The notes under the pieces: generated by a model
Told to the model about the DNA's origin: nothing
The model's input: the letters and a program-made list of their open reading frames with translations, nothing else
The model's database searches: none
Shown: piece by piece, positions 37,395-46,390 of the stretch
How the letters are laid out: every line of letters begins with the position of its first letter
How positions within the stretch are numbered: position 1 is the first letter of the stretch
Source of the DNA: Verrucomicrobiota bacterium
GTDB taxonomy: Bacteria > Verrucomicrobiota > Verrucomicrobiia > Opitutales > Seribacteraceae
Direction of reading: 5' to 3'
DNA: 64,000 nucleotides
Assembly (NCBI GenBank): GCA_028343845.1
Contig: JAOLZO010000003.1
Location: 1-64,000, forward strand
Made by a program: the position numbers and the translations under genes

Positions 37395-37988
37395 GTGAAA
37401 ACGGTAATTATAGGATCTGGCCGGGGCTCGAATGCAGAAGCAATCATACAGGCTCAGTTAAGCCAATTATTGGGCAATGCCGAAGTCCAGGCCATTTTCT
37501 CAGACAACGTGGATTCGGGCATTATGCAAATTGCTCGAAACAACAATATCGAGGCTCACTATTTGGACGGAGGCTCGTTCAAGAGCAAACTGGATGACAA
37601 AGCGGAAGAAGTTTGGATCGATGCCATTATGAAATTGCAGCCTGACCTGATTGCTTTGGCCGGGTTCATGAGGGTGCTCAAGCCAGCTTTCCTTCGCGCA
37701 TTCAAGGACACGATCGTCAACCTTCACCCTAGCCTTCTTCCTAGCTTCAAGGGTCTTCGGGCAATTGAGCGGGCTTTTGAATATGGCGTAAAAATTTCCG
37801 GGTGTACGGTTCATTGGGTCACCGAGGAAATTGATTCCGGAAAAATCATCGGACAAGCGCCGGTTCGAGTTATGGTAGGTGATACCGTTGAGACCCTGAC
37901 CCAAAAGATTCATGGAGCCGAGCACGTCCTCTACCCCTGTGTGATCCGGGACATTTCCACAGGTATCATTCCTTTTCCCGGTCCATGA
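37395..37988 (+). CDS. purN: Phosphoribosylglycinamide formyltransferase
   Basis: Transfers a formyl group from 10-formyl-tetrahydrofolate to GAR in purine synthesis. 197 residues, GTG start. The phosphate-binding GSGRGSNAEAI, the catalytic region NLHPSLLPSFKGLRAIERA (with Asn and His) and the catalytic Asp in TEEIDSGKIIGQ are all present. Its stop overlaps the prmA start in ATGA, so the two are translationally coupled. Confidence 0.95.
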   Translation: MKTVIIGSGRGSNAEAIIQAQLSQLLGNAEVQAIFSDNVDSGIMQIARNNNIEAHYLDGGSFKSKLDDKAEEVWIDAIMKLQPDLIALAGFMRVLKPAFLRAFKDTIVNLHPSLLPSFKGLRAIERAFEYGVKISGCTVHWVTEEIDSGKIIGQAPVRVMVGDTVETLTQKIHGAEHVLYPCVIRDISTGIIPFPGP

Positions 37989-38860
37989 TCAAGGCAAGTC
38001 ACCCCATTGAACCGGATGCCGTTGAAAACCTGGAAGATGCACTTTACGAACTGGCACCCAGTAATTGGAGTCTAATTGTAAGCCAAAAGGATGGCACTGG
38101 CGATTTGGAGGGATTTTTTGATTCGGAAAAGGACGCTCGGCTAGCCCTTGAGGAACTGGAGTCGATTCTTGGACAAGCATTTGAAAAACCTTTCAGGCTT
38201 GATGAACTGGCGGATAGAGATTGGAAGGAATCGTACAAAGCTCATTTCAAGGCATGGTCAAGAGGAACCATTCATTGGGTTCCCGAATGGAAAAGAGAAT
38301 CATATGAGATTCCTGAAGGGCATCATGCATTATACGTCGATCCGGGAATGGCCTTCGGCACTGGCAATCACGAAACGACCCGGCTTTGTCTTGAAAGCAT
38401 GATTTCGATTTGCGAGGGGAAAAAATTTGATGATTGCATAGACTTGGGATGTGGTTCGGGAATTCTATCCCTATCCGCCTTTCTTCTCGGAATTGAAAAA
38501 ATCAAGGCCATTGATTTTGACCCGGATGCAATCAAGGTTGCCCATGATAACGCCGCTCTCAATCAAATGAACGGAATAGTGGATTTCAAAGCCCAACGCC
38601 TGGAAACCCTTGATGAGGATCAAGACTATGATCTTGTCTTGGCAAACATTCAGGCAGACGTTCTCATGCAAAACGCGGAAAGATTGCTAGGTCTTGTACG
38701 AAAAGGCGGTTCCCTTGTTCTTTCCGGAATTCTGACCGATGAAATGAAATTTGTAGAGGATTGCTTCCTTAATCTTCTACAAATGGAAGAAAAGTATTTC
38801 GAAATTGATAAGAAAAGCTTAGGAGAGTGGTCGCTTCTACAACTAATGCTAAAAGCCTGA
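37985..38860 (+). CDS. prmA: Ribosomal protein L11 methyltransferase
   Basis: SAM-dependent trimethylation of ribosomal protein L11. 291 residues: N-terminal substrate domain (about 1-90), then the methyltransferase with FGTGNHETTRLCL, SAM loop DLGCGSGILSLSAFLLG and the NIQADVL motif replacing NPPY, as is usual in PrmA. Ends the manA-to-prmA run by facing the P-II-like gene. Confidence 0.94.
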   Translation: MIKASHPIEPDAVENLEDALYELAPSNWSLIVSQKDGTGDLEGFFDSEKDARLALEELESILGQAFEKPFRLDELADRDWKESYKAHFKAWSRGTIHWVPEWKRESYEIPEGHHALYVDPGMAFGTGNHETTRLCLESMISICEGKKFDDCIDLGCGSGILSLSAFLLGIEKIKAIDFDPDAIKVAHDNAALNQMNGIVDFKAQRLETLDEDQDYDLVLANIQADVLMQNAERLLGLVRKGGSLVLSGILTDEMKFVEDCFLNLLQMEEKYFEIDKKSLGEWSLLQLMLKA

Positions 38861-38936
38861 AGTACTATTCAGGAAGTACCAGTCCCATTCTTGCTTCTCT
38901 GGGTTTACTTAACTATTTTAAGCTATGGAAATGGAA

Positions 38937-40058
38937 TCAGCCGCCTAGATAAGTGAGGGCTCGTGGAATCGGGAGGGAATAAAAGGCAAAGCGATCGATA
39001 CCCAGTTCGGCAAGGTTATCAGTTAATTTCCCACGAAGAGAATCAACGCTGTCCGGGCCAACGGAGGTATAAACGAGTGCCCATTCTTCCGTTAAGTGGT
39101 CTTTTCCTTCTTCAGCGTCAAGCATAACACCGAAATTTGTGCTCACACCCGGAGCACCTGCATCCAATACGGCATCATAAACCTCCTCATAATAATCTCT
39201 GGGAACGATACAATAAAGACCAACCAAGTTCTCGAGGAAAGTGGTCTTCAACGCACGGCTTTTACCGCTTTCGAGTGAAGTCCTCCATTCCTTGTCTCCT
39301 TTCAAGTCATCCAAGGCTGAGATTATCTGTTCCATGTTGGCTCCATGAGCTGAAGATGAAACTGTACTGGAAACATTAATCAATCCGGATCGAACTGGTA
39401 TGGAGTACATGAAACCTCTACCTGGTTCCGTAATTTTACCGGCACGGGCCATATCTCCAAATATCTCGTCCGCGTCTGCCTTTTCCACAACGCACCAGAC
39501 AAATTCTTTCTCCGGACCTTTGGTCATGCGAAGGAGCGGAATTTTGTCTCGAACGCCTCCGCCCTCGCCGAAAGTAATAGTCGGTCCGGGAGCGCCACCC
39601 TGCAAAGCTGCCTTGGCAATGTCATCTGCAATTCCCTTTTCACATATGCAACAAATAGCCTCAAGATCTTCCGGGCCAAACCCACTCCCGCCCTCAACTT
39701 CATCGTCGGCACTTACGGCAGTAGGAAAAGTTGAGGAAAAAATGGCATCGTTACAGCCAATCGTGAAAACAGCGCCCGAACCAACTCGGTCAAGATTACC
39801 CGCTTCAATAGCAGCATCCGTAACAGCATCGACTTTGGAATCGGGCACCAAGACTTGAAGAAGCAATTGCTCGGGAGCAGGGGGAGGAAACATTCGCTGA
39901 AGAAGACCACCTTCGCTCAGCATCGACCCGCGAGCCGTAACTTGAAAAAGACCAACAGCTCCAGCTGACGTAACGGAATCCGAAACTTTGGCAACGGTCT
40001 CCTTGGGCAGGATTAGATTCAACAAGGAAACTTGATTGCTTTTGATTTGATGGCTCAT
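38937..40058 (-). CDS. Three-domain P-II-like protein (tandem GlnB-type folds)
   Basis: 373 residues that divide into three ferredoxin/P-II-like units: about 10-107 (LLNLILPKETVAKVSDSV... ending GSGAVFTIGCNDAIFSS), 131-228 (AICCICEKGIADDIAKAAL... ending RGFMYSIPVRSGLIN) and 275-368 (LVGLYCIVPRDYYEEVYDAV... ending DRFAFYSLPIP). The linker 229-272 is polar and Ser-rich. Ordinary P-II proteins are trimers of one such unit that sense ATP/ADP and 2-oxoglutarate and bind transporters such as AmtB. Here one chain may supply all three units. Domain boundaries are my reading; nucleotide-site residues are not clear in each unit. It begins 1 nt after the stop of the DUF1538 gene, so it is coupled to it. 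Confidence 0.8.
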   Translation of the reverse strand: MSHQIKSNQVSLLNLILPKETVAKVSDSVTSAGAVGLFQVTARGSMLSEGGLLQRMFPPPAPEQLLLQVLVPDSKVDAVTDAAIEAGNLDRVGSGAVFTIGCNDAIFSSTFPTAVSADDEVEGGSGFGPEDLEAICCICEKGIADDIAKAALQGGAPGPTITFGEGGGVRDKIPLLRMTKGPEKEFVWCVVEKADADEIFGDMARAGKITEPGRGFMYSIPVRSGLINVSSTVSSSAHGANMEQIISALDDLKGDKEWRTSLESGKSRALKTTFLENLVGLYCIVPRDYYEEVYDAVLDAGAPGVSTNFGVMLDAEEGKDHLTEEWALVYTSVGPDSVDSLRGKLTDNLAELGIDRFAFYSLPIPRALTYLGG

Positions 40059-40059
40059 C

Positions 40060-42285
40060 TTATGCTGCCTCCTTTGCGGTTGAAGTGGCTTCGTCGTCAG
40101 GCTTCGGTTTCTTTCTTACGAGAAGGCCCACCGTAAGCACCGTAATGATCGGTCCCACGGACGCGAGGGAAAGAACGCCAAATCCATCAATGACTCCGGG
40201 TACGTTGACGCCAATACCAAGTCCCATTGCAAGAACGAGGGGGACGGTGATCGGACCGGTGGTAACGCCAGCGCTATCCCATCCGAAATTAACGAAATCC
40301 TCGCTCGAAATAAAGGTAAGTAACAAGAGACCCATGTAAGGCGGAATCAGAAGATACCAAAGATCGAGGTTGAAGGCGATTTTGGCAACGCCAGTACCTA
40401 TCCCGCATGCAACTCCGATTGCAACGGCTTGCATAAGGAGGCTTTTCTTGAATGCGCCAACGGTGATCTTCTCAACAGTTGACCCCAAGGCGTTTAAGGC
40501 TGGCTCAGCCAGAGTTGCACCATATCCGAGTATAAAAGCAAAAATGATGGCGATGAATTTCCCGCTTTCCCCAACGATAAGAGGTTCCTGAATACCACTT
40601 ACAAACTGCCAAGGTGTTGTGGGTGTAAAGGAAGTTACGATATTCGTACCCAATTGGTCACCCATCGGGGTCAGCCCAATCGCTATGCCCAAGCCAAAAA
40701 AGGTCATCCCGGTTACCGCGCAAACAATACCAATGATCAATTCATCCAAGTGCTTGGGCTTTTGCCTCAAGCCGAAGATGAGGAGTCCAAGGAGGATGAG
40801 CGAGAGTGGAGCAATGGCCCAGACCGCACCCTCTAAGGCACCCCTATTGGGCACTGGAAAAAAAGCATCTTCAAGCGAGTCGGCGGTTGTAAAGTAACTA
40901 GAAAACTTGGCCGCCAAATCCTGACCTATGGTTCTGTCGTCCTTGCCATCCCCATTCGCATCAGGCAACATCCAATTCTTTTCTGGGGGTACTGGGGTAG
41001 CATCGGCAACCTTCACGATGGTGAACGAACTTGGACCAGCATCTCCTTTGAAGGCAATTCCTGCTGGAGTTCTAGACCAGCTGGCATTGTCATCCGTGTT
41101 CATGAACTTAATTTTATGGTTTGCGGGCAAGGTGCCCTGCTCCCGAAACGCCACCAACTCTTCCTCTTCGAAGTTTTCCTCCTGTACCGAAGTGGAACTC
41201 GGTTGGTTTTTCTCGATAAGTGCGATGAAATCCTTGAGGTCGGTCGTCCCGCGTGATGCTTTATCAACACTGGGGGTTGGTTGAAGGATAGACGCTAAAA
41301 CAGTTGCACGGGAAGAATTGCTTTCAAGAAATTCAGCCACGGCCTTCTCTAATTTGCCTTTGTCAGCGGTTTGAATCTTTTTGCTAATGTAAGTTGAAGT
41401 GACTTTGTCTCCATCTTCATTACCTTGATTGAAGTTGGCGGCGCCATAATAGTCCTCGGATGTAAAAAGCTTAAAGCTGAGAGTCAGAACGGCTAGAATA
41501 GGAAAGAGGGACGCCAAGGTAACCACGCCAAACCCCGTGTTGCTCGATCCTCCGGTTGCCACGACACGGCAAACCCCAATCCCCAAAGCTAAGACGAGGG
41601 GCACGGTCACTGGACCCGTAGTCACGGCCCCACAATCCCAAGCCAAGCCCAAAACAGGGGCTAAAGTGCCAGAAGGTTCAAACTGGAAATAAAGTGTGAT
41701 GGCGGACAGGGTCAGCACTCCAATGTAAATAAAGGGTTTGAGCGACCAACTCTTGTAGAATCGCAAGACACCCAACATAACCGCTATCCCGACACCAATC
41801 CCAACATACAAAACCAAGGAACTTGAGTAGGGATTAAGCAGAGTGTAAAGCAAAGGAGCTTGATCCGGGCGAACGGCGGCACCGGCTTGCTGAAGGACTG
41901 CAATGGCCGGTTCGGCGAAGGTGGCGAAGATGCCGAGAACAAAACCAAACGCCAAGCTCATAGGCAGACAGGGAATGCCGAAAACCTTTTTTCTTGGCAG
42001 AGTCGAACCCAAGACTTCCCCAAGTGGCATTAATCCCAAACGGAGGCCCTCCATGAAAAAAGCCAAGCCTATGATGACGATAGAAATACCCACCCCAATC
42101 ATGGCGGCATAGACAATGGGCAACCCGAGAACCAGCAACTGGAACAATATCATGTAGGCGAGCACAAACCAGACGCACTGAATTTGCTCTACTATTTTGT
42201 CTTTGGAAAACGACAAAAGTATGCTCAGCTTTTGGCTAAAGCTAAGTTGAAGTTTTTTCTGGTCGGATGATTGTTCCGTGCTCAT
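40060..42285 (-). CDS. Membrane protein with duplicated DUF1538 domains and large insert
   Basis: 741 residues. Two homologous membrane halves, about 38-272 and 488-722, share FAEPAIAVLQ / LAEPALNALG, TTGPVTVPLVLALGIG / TTGPITVPLVLAMGLG and GFGVVTLASLFPILAVLT / GFGVLSLASVGPIITVLT. This matches the DUF1538 membrane family, probably transporters of unknown substrate. Between the halves lies a soluble segment of about 210 residues (275-485) with a calcium-loop-like DANGDGKDD at 442-450. The conserved TTGPxTVP elements in both halves suggest re-entrant or discontinuous helices of a transport site. It is co-transcribed with the P-II-like gene, which suggests control by a P-II-type sensor as with AmtB-GlnK. 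Substrate unknown. Confidence 0.85.
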   Translation of the reverse strand: MSTEQSSDQKKLQLSFSQKLSILLSFSKDKIVEQIQCVWFVLAYMILFQLLVLGLPIVYAAMIGVGISIVIIGLAFFMEGLRLGLMPLGEVLGSTLPRKKVFGIPCLPMSLAFGFVLGIFATFAEPAIAVLQQAGAAVRPDQAPLLYTLLNPYSSSLVLYVGIGVGIAVMLGVLRFYKSWSLKPFIYIGVLTLSAITLYFQFEPSGTLAPVLGLAWDCGAVTTGPVTVPLVLALGIGVCRVVATGGSSNTGFGVVTLASLFPILAVLTLSFKLFTSEDYYGAANFNQGNEDGDKVTSTYISKKIQTADKGKLEKAVAEFLESNSSRATVLASILQPTPSVDKASRGTTDLKDFIALIEKNQPSSTSVQEENFEEEELVAFREQGTLPANHKIKFMNTDDNASWSRTPAGIAFKGDAGPSSFTIVKVADATPVPPEKNWMLPDANGDGKDDRTIGQDLAAKFSSYFTTADSLEDAFFPVPNRGALEGAVWAIAPLSLILLGLLIFGLRQKPKHLDELIIGIVCAVTGMTFFGLGIAIGLTPMGDQLGTNIVTSFTPTTPWQFVSGIQEPLIVGESGKFIAIIFAFILGYGATLAEPALNALGSTVEKITVGAFKKSLLMQAVAIGVACGIGTGVAKIAFNLDLWYLLIPPYMGLLLLTFISSEDFVNFGWDSAGVTTGPITVPLVLAMGLGIGVNVPGVIDGFGVLSLASVGPIITVLTVGLLVRKKPKPDDEATSTAKEAA

Positions 42286-42372
42286 TTGTTATTGTGGTTA
42301 TTGCTAATGAAGCGAACTTATAACTGAAATGAGGCAACTTAGGCAATTATAATAAAATATACCAAATGACGA

Positions 42373-43689
42373 TCAGAGGCTCCAAGCTGCATTGGCCAAT
42401 GTCAGGGAAAGCTTGTTTGTTCCTGGTTTCAATTGGATTGGCACACTCCAAGTTACGCCAACCGTGCCCAGTGAAGCTGTGCCCACTACGAAAAATTTCC
42501 CCGGAGGCAAATTCTCCAGGGTTGCGGCTCCGTTTATGTCCGTTCTGACCCGATAGCCCTGCCCTGCCTCGACAATTTTCAGCAGCAAGGACCGTATGTT
42601 CTTTTGAACTTTTGGGTAAAGGAACGAATTTTTACGGGCTTTAGCCCACAGCTCTGCATAAGAATCGATCTTTTCGGCCGATGAAACGGTCCCCGAGTAT
42701 TCTTCGAGTTTAATGCCACCTACCCTCAAGACCTTCTCGATATCTTCATCGATTATAAAAAATTCGGTATAGAATGCCTCCTTGTTCTTTCCATTCAATG
42801 CCGTCACCACCGCATCGAACTGGAGGTTGCACCCACCAATGGGAAGAGGGGTTTCCTTGACCGCCACCTCGTCCAAGACAGGATCGTTCGATGGCGCAGA
42901 CAAATTCTTTGTGATCAACGATTCCACGCTGGGGGAAACCCGAAGGGGAGTAAACTTTTTGGAAGGATTGATTTCCAAAACGCTTATCCTTTCTTCCAAT
43001 GAATCGTTTCTCAGTCTCAAATCCTGAATCTCGTTGGATTTGATAAGGAGGTTACCCCTCAAGTTCTTGATTTCCGATTTGAGCCCAAGCAACTTAGTTT
43101 GGGGAGAGGGAGACTCGCCAATGGTCGTAACCGGGTCAGGAGTCACATAATCATTGCCTCCCTTCAAGCGGTTTACTTCGGAAACAAGATCCTTGTTCAA
43201 TTTGGTTAAGGAAGCAATCGTTCGGTCTTTGCGCTCGATGCTTTCGCGCAGCTTGGCCGCCTCTCGTTGCTGTGAAATCGCACTCTCCTCCAAGTTCGCA
43301 AGCGCTTTCTCCGCCTTGTAGGCCTCAAGCGACGCTTCGGGTGAGGCGGTGCCGACATCAGATACCAATCGGGCAACTGATGGCTCTACAAGACCCGCTG
43401 ACTTCTCGATTCCAGTCGAATGCAAATCAGCCTTCGATGAAACGGGCGGTTGTTGCAACTCCGTAGAGTCCGCACCGTCAAGAAAGGATTCCAGATTCTG
43501 GGAAACCCCCGAGCCGGCACTCTCGATCAAGGCGGAAAGACTGCCTGATTCGGCGTTTTCATCACCGTCATACACCGTTCCGTTCGCATCATGATCGGGT
43601 TCAGGTTCTTTGGAACCGCAACTACTAAGCAGGGCAACCGTAAGCGCCGTTGCGATTGAAGAGAAAAATGTGGGGGAACAGATTTTCAT
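42373..43689 (-). CDS. Coiled-coil lipoprotein of unknown function
   Basis: 438 residues. The signal ends in a lipobox (LLSSC, Cys24) followed by GSKEPEPDHD, so it is a lipoprotein. Residues about 120-250 are heptad-rich coiled coil in two stretches (KALANLEESAISQQREAAKLRE; LGLKSEIKNLRGNLLIKSN). The C-terminal 150 residues begin with a Cys (GGCNLQFDAVV), include a helical part and end in a small beta domain (YRVRTDINGAATLENLPPGKFFVVG...SVPIQLKPGTNKLSLTL) that resembles carboxypeptidase-regulatory/transthyretin-like folds. No enzyme motif. Divergent from the 24-repeat rod gene with 106 nt between, so shared regulation is possible. Confidence 0.8.
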   Translation of the reverse strand: MKICSPTFFSSIATALTVALLSSCGSKEPEPDHDANGTVYDGDENAESGSLSALIESAGSGVSQNLESFLDGADSTELQQPPVSSKADLHSTGIEKSAGLVEPSVARLVSDVGTASPEASLEAYKAEKALANLEESAISQQREAAKLRESIERKDRTIASLTKLNKDLVSEVNRLKGGNDYVTPDPVTTIGESPSPQTKLLGLKSEIKNLRGNLLIKSNEIQDLRLRNDSLEERISVLEINPSKKFTPLRVSPSVESLITKNLSAPSNDPVLDEVAVKETPLPIGGCNLQFDAVVTALNGKNKEAFYTEFFIIDEDIEKVLRVGGIKLEEYSGTVSSAEKIDSYAELWAKARKNSFLYPKVQKNIRSLLLKIVEAGQGYRVRTDINGAATLENLPPGKFFVVGTASLGTVGVTWSVPIQLKPGTNKLSLTLANAAWSL

Positions 43690-43795
43690 GTCTTAAACAG
43701 ACAAAAAATTTGTAGTGAGCTCGCTTTGCAAGCACAAACCATTTCAGGCAAATCTTGTGTTTGCATTCATCGATCGTTCAAGATAGGCTTTTTGC

Positions 43796-46390
43796 ATGTC
43801 TCAAGTATCCCCCGAGGAGGCTGAAATTCTGTTGCAAGAGAATCGTTTTTTGAAACAAACGATTCTCGCGCTTAGGGATGAGTTGGTTAAAAAAGATCAG
43901 CATGATGACTCCAGTCATCAAAAGAGCTTGATGGTTCTGACCAAGGAAAACTCCGCTTTGAAGGAAACGCTGGGGGAACTAAGAGCCGAACTCGAGGAGA
44001 ACTTGGCGAATTCTCAAGACGAGCTCCAAAAAGCGAGTCAAATCCACCTGAAAGAACAAAGACAACTCAAGGAATTGATCACAAGCCTGCGTAGCGGGTT
44101 GGAGGAGACGAAGAACAGAGCGCACGAAGAAGCCCAAAGCGCTTTGTCTACTTTTAACAAGGAAAACCTCGACCTCAAGAAAAGCATCGGAGAGTTGCGC
44201 AACGAAATCGATCGTAGGGAAATTGAGAAGGATGAGCTCGCCCAGAAAGCGAGGAGTTCGGCAAACCAAGAAATCGAACAACTCCGATCATCCTCGCAAA
44301 ATCTCCGGTCCCGCCTGGATGCAATGACCTTGGATCATGAAGCCGACCTGCAAAAGGTCCGATCTTCTTCAAAAACCGAAATCGATACCCTTAAGCAATC
44401 CATAGAAGCATTGCGCCAAGAACTTGATCATGCTCGAAACCTTCGGGATGATGCGGTACAAAAAGCTGTCTCCCAATCCTCGGTCGAGATTAGCGACCTC
44501 AAGGCAACCTTGTTCATGGCAAGGGAAAAGCTCGAAAGGTTAAAAGCTGCAAACGAGGACGTTGCCCAAAAGCTAACCAGCAAGCACGTGTCAGAGGTGA
44601 AATCGCTCAAGGAAACGATTGGCTCGCTCAGGGATGAGCTCGACCTCGCCTCCGCAAAGGAAGCGGATGCAGTTCAACGAACGAAAAGCAAGGCAAGCGA
44701 TGAAATTCGGCAGCTCAAGAAAGCCCTCTCTCAAACGAGAGAAAATTTGGACAGCTTTAAGATCCGTGAAGAAGAGCGGGTGCAAAAAGCCAAGGTATCG
44801 TCTGCCAAGGAAATTCGTTCTCTGAAATCAACCATTACCGAACTTCGTGAGGAGTTGGACCGTTCTTCCGTAGAGAAAGAAGAGGCCGTACAAAAAGAAC
44901 GATCCGTTGCCCATACGGAAATTCAAACACTTAAACATTCAGTTTCCGCCCTTAGGGAAAATATCGAAGCGGCCAAAGTTCGGGAGGAAGAGAAAATCCA
45001 AAAGGCCGTCGTTGCTTCTAATTCGGAAATTCGAACATTGAAGAATACCGTTTCGGAATTACGAGACGAACTCGAGCAGGCGGCGGCTCTAAAGGATCAA
45101 GCTGTGCAACTTGCCCAGTCGGCCTCTCAGGTTGAAATCAAGCAACTTAAGGAAACGCTTCTTCAGGTAAGACAAAACCTTGAAAACACCAAGGCCCGCC
45201 AAGAGGACCGCGTCCAACGGGCTGTTTCTGCAAAAAACGCACAAAACTCAAGTCTTCAGGAAACGATTAGCGAATTAAGGCAGGAATTGGACAAAAGCGC
45301 CATTGCTCTAGAGGAAGAGGTGCAAAGCGCCGTTTCGGCGGCCCATAAGGAAATCGAACAGCTCAAGAACTCCCTGACCTCAACGCGTGAACAGCTCGAT
45401 CAGGAAAGAGCTAGAAGCGAATCAGACGTTCAGCGCGCAACTCTCCGGTCCGAGAACGAAATTCGTACCCTGAAAGCACTCGCTCAGTCCCTCAGGGAGG
45501 AGCTCGACAGGGCGCAAGCCGAGGAGGAAAACAAGATCAGGGATGCTTATTCCTCGGCTCATGCGGAAAACAACCAGTTGAAAATTTCCCTGCAAAGCCT
45601 GAGGGAACAACTCGAGCAAACGAAAAATAGGCATGATGACCGCGTCCAAAGAGAATCGGTCAAATCCGCGTCAGAAAAGAAATCGCTGCATGACACCATT
45701 GAGAATCTGAGGAATGAATTGGAGGGGGCTCAGCATAGGGAGGCCGAAGGCATTCAGAAAATGGAAGCTCAGACGGCCAATGAAATCAAAACTCTCAAAA
45801 ACACACTCTCCTCGACTCGGGATAAAATAGATCAGATTCGCGCGGAAAAAAATGATTTGATTCAATTGGCCGCGGCCCAAAAGGAATCCGAAATCAATTC
45901 CCTCAAGCAAACTATTTCCGAAATGAGACAGGAAATCGATCGCAAGACCATCGAGAAGGAAGAAGCGGTGCAAAAAGCGTTGTCCATTTCGACAAAGGAA
46001 AACCAGCAATTGCGCAGTTCCATATCTGCCTTGCGGGACAAAGTGGAATTGTCTAGAAACCGAAAAGACGAAGCGGTGCAAAGAGCTGTCAACGAATCTG
46101 CTGCCGAAATTCGAACCCTGCGAGAAAACATCTCAAAACTAAGAAACGAATTGGATTCGGCTGAAATCTCACAACAGGAATCCGTACAGCAAGCCGTTGC
46201 TTCTCATCAGAACGAAATCAATCATTTCAAGCAAATGGTCAACGCCCTGAGAGATGAAATTGACAACGAGGGACATTTACGGGAGGAAAGCCTTCAAAAA
46301 GAAAAACAATTGAAAACCATGGAGTTCAAGGAATTACAAGAGACGATTATCGAACTTCGCTCCGAACTGGAAAAGACAAATGGAAGATAA
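43796..46390 (+). CDS. Rod-like protein of 24 in-register 36-residue helical repeats
   Basis: 864 residues, exactly 24 x 36. The LRxEL core of each unit recurs at 26 + 36n: LRDEL 26, LRAEL 62, LRSGL 98, LRNEI 134, LRSRL 170, LRQEL 206, AREKL 242, and the last, LRSEL, at 854, so there is no net shift from first to last unit. A unit reads roughly EEAVQKA-S-A-EI-LK-TIS-LR-ELD-A. Thirty-six residues make ten turns of an ideal helix (3.6 per turn), so the chain should form an almost straight helical bundle of about 130 nm. No signal peptide, membrane segment or globular domain, hence cytoplasmic. Sequences of units differ, so this is an old repeat. It overlaps the cyclase gene by 11 nt. Function unknown. 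Confidence 0.9.
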   Translation: MSQVSPEEAEILLQENRFLKQTILALRDELVKKDQHDDSSHQKSLMVLTKENSALKETLGELRAELEENLANSQDELQKASQIHLKEQRQLKELITSLRSGLEETKNRAHEEAQSALSTFNKENLDLKKSIGELRNEIDRREIEKDELAQKARSSANQEIEQLRSSSQNLRSRLDAMTLDHEADLQKVRSSSKTEIDTLKQSIEALRQELDHARNLRDDAVQKAVSQSSVEISDLKATLFMAREKLERLKAANEDVAQKLTSKHVSEVKSLKETIGSLRDELDLASAKEADAVQRTKSKASDEIRQLKKALSQTRENLDSFKIREEERVQKAKVSSAKEIRSLKSTITELREELDRSSVEKEEAVQKERSVAHTEIQTLKHSVSALRENIEAAKVREEEKIQKAVVASNSEIRTLKNTVSELRDELEQAAALKDQAVQLAQSASQVEIKQLKETLLQVRQNLENTKARQEDRVQRAVSAKNAQNSSLQETISELRQELDKSAIALEEEVQSAVSAAHKEIEQLKNSLTSTREQLDQERARSESDVQRATLRSENEIRTLKALAQSLREELDRAQAEEENKIRDAYSSAHAENNQLKISLQSLREQLEQTKNRHDDRVQRESVKSASEKKSLHDTIENLRNELEGAQHREAEGIQKMEAQTANEIKTLKNTLSSTRDKIDQIRAEKNDLIQLAAAQKESEINSLKQTISEMRQEIDRKTIEKEEAVQKALSISTKENQQLRSSISALRDKVELSRNRKDEAVQRAVNESAAEIRTLRENISKLRNELDSAEISQQESVQQAVASHQNEINHFKQMVNALRDEIDNEGHLREESLQKEKQLKTMEFKELQETIIELRSELEKTNGR

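Noticed and set aside
43796-46390. Tandem DNA repeat with 108-bp unit
   Set aside because: The protein period is exact, but nucleotide sequences of the units differ widely, so this is not a DNA-level tandem repeat or an assembly artefact.
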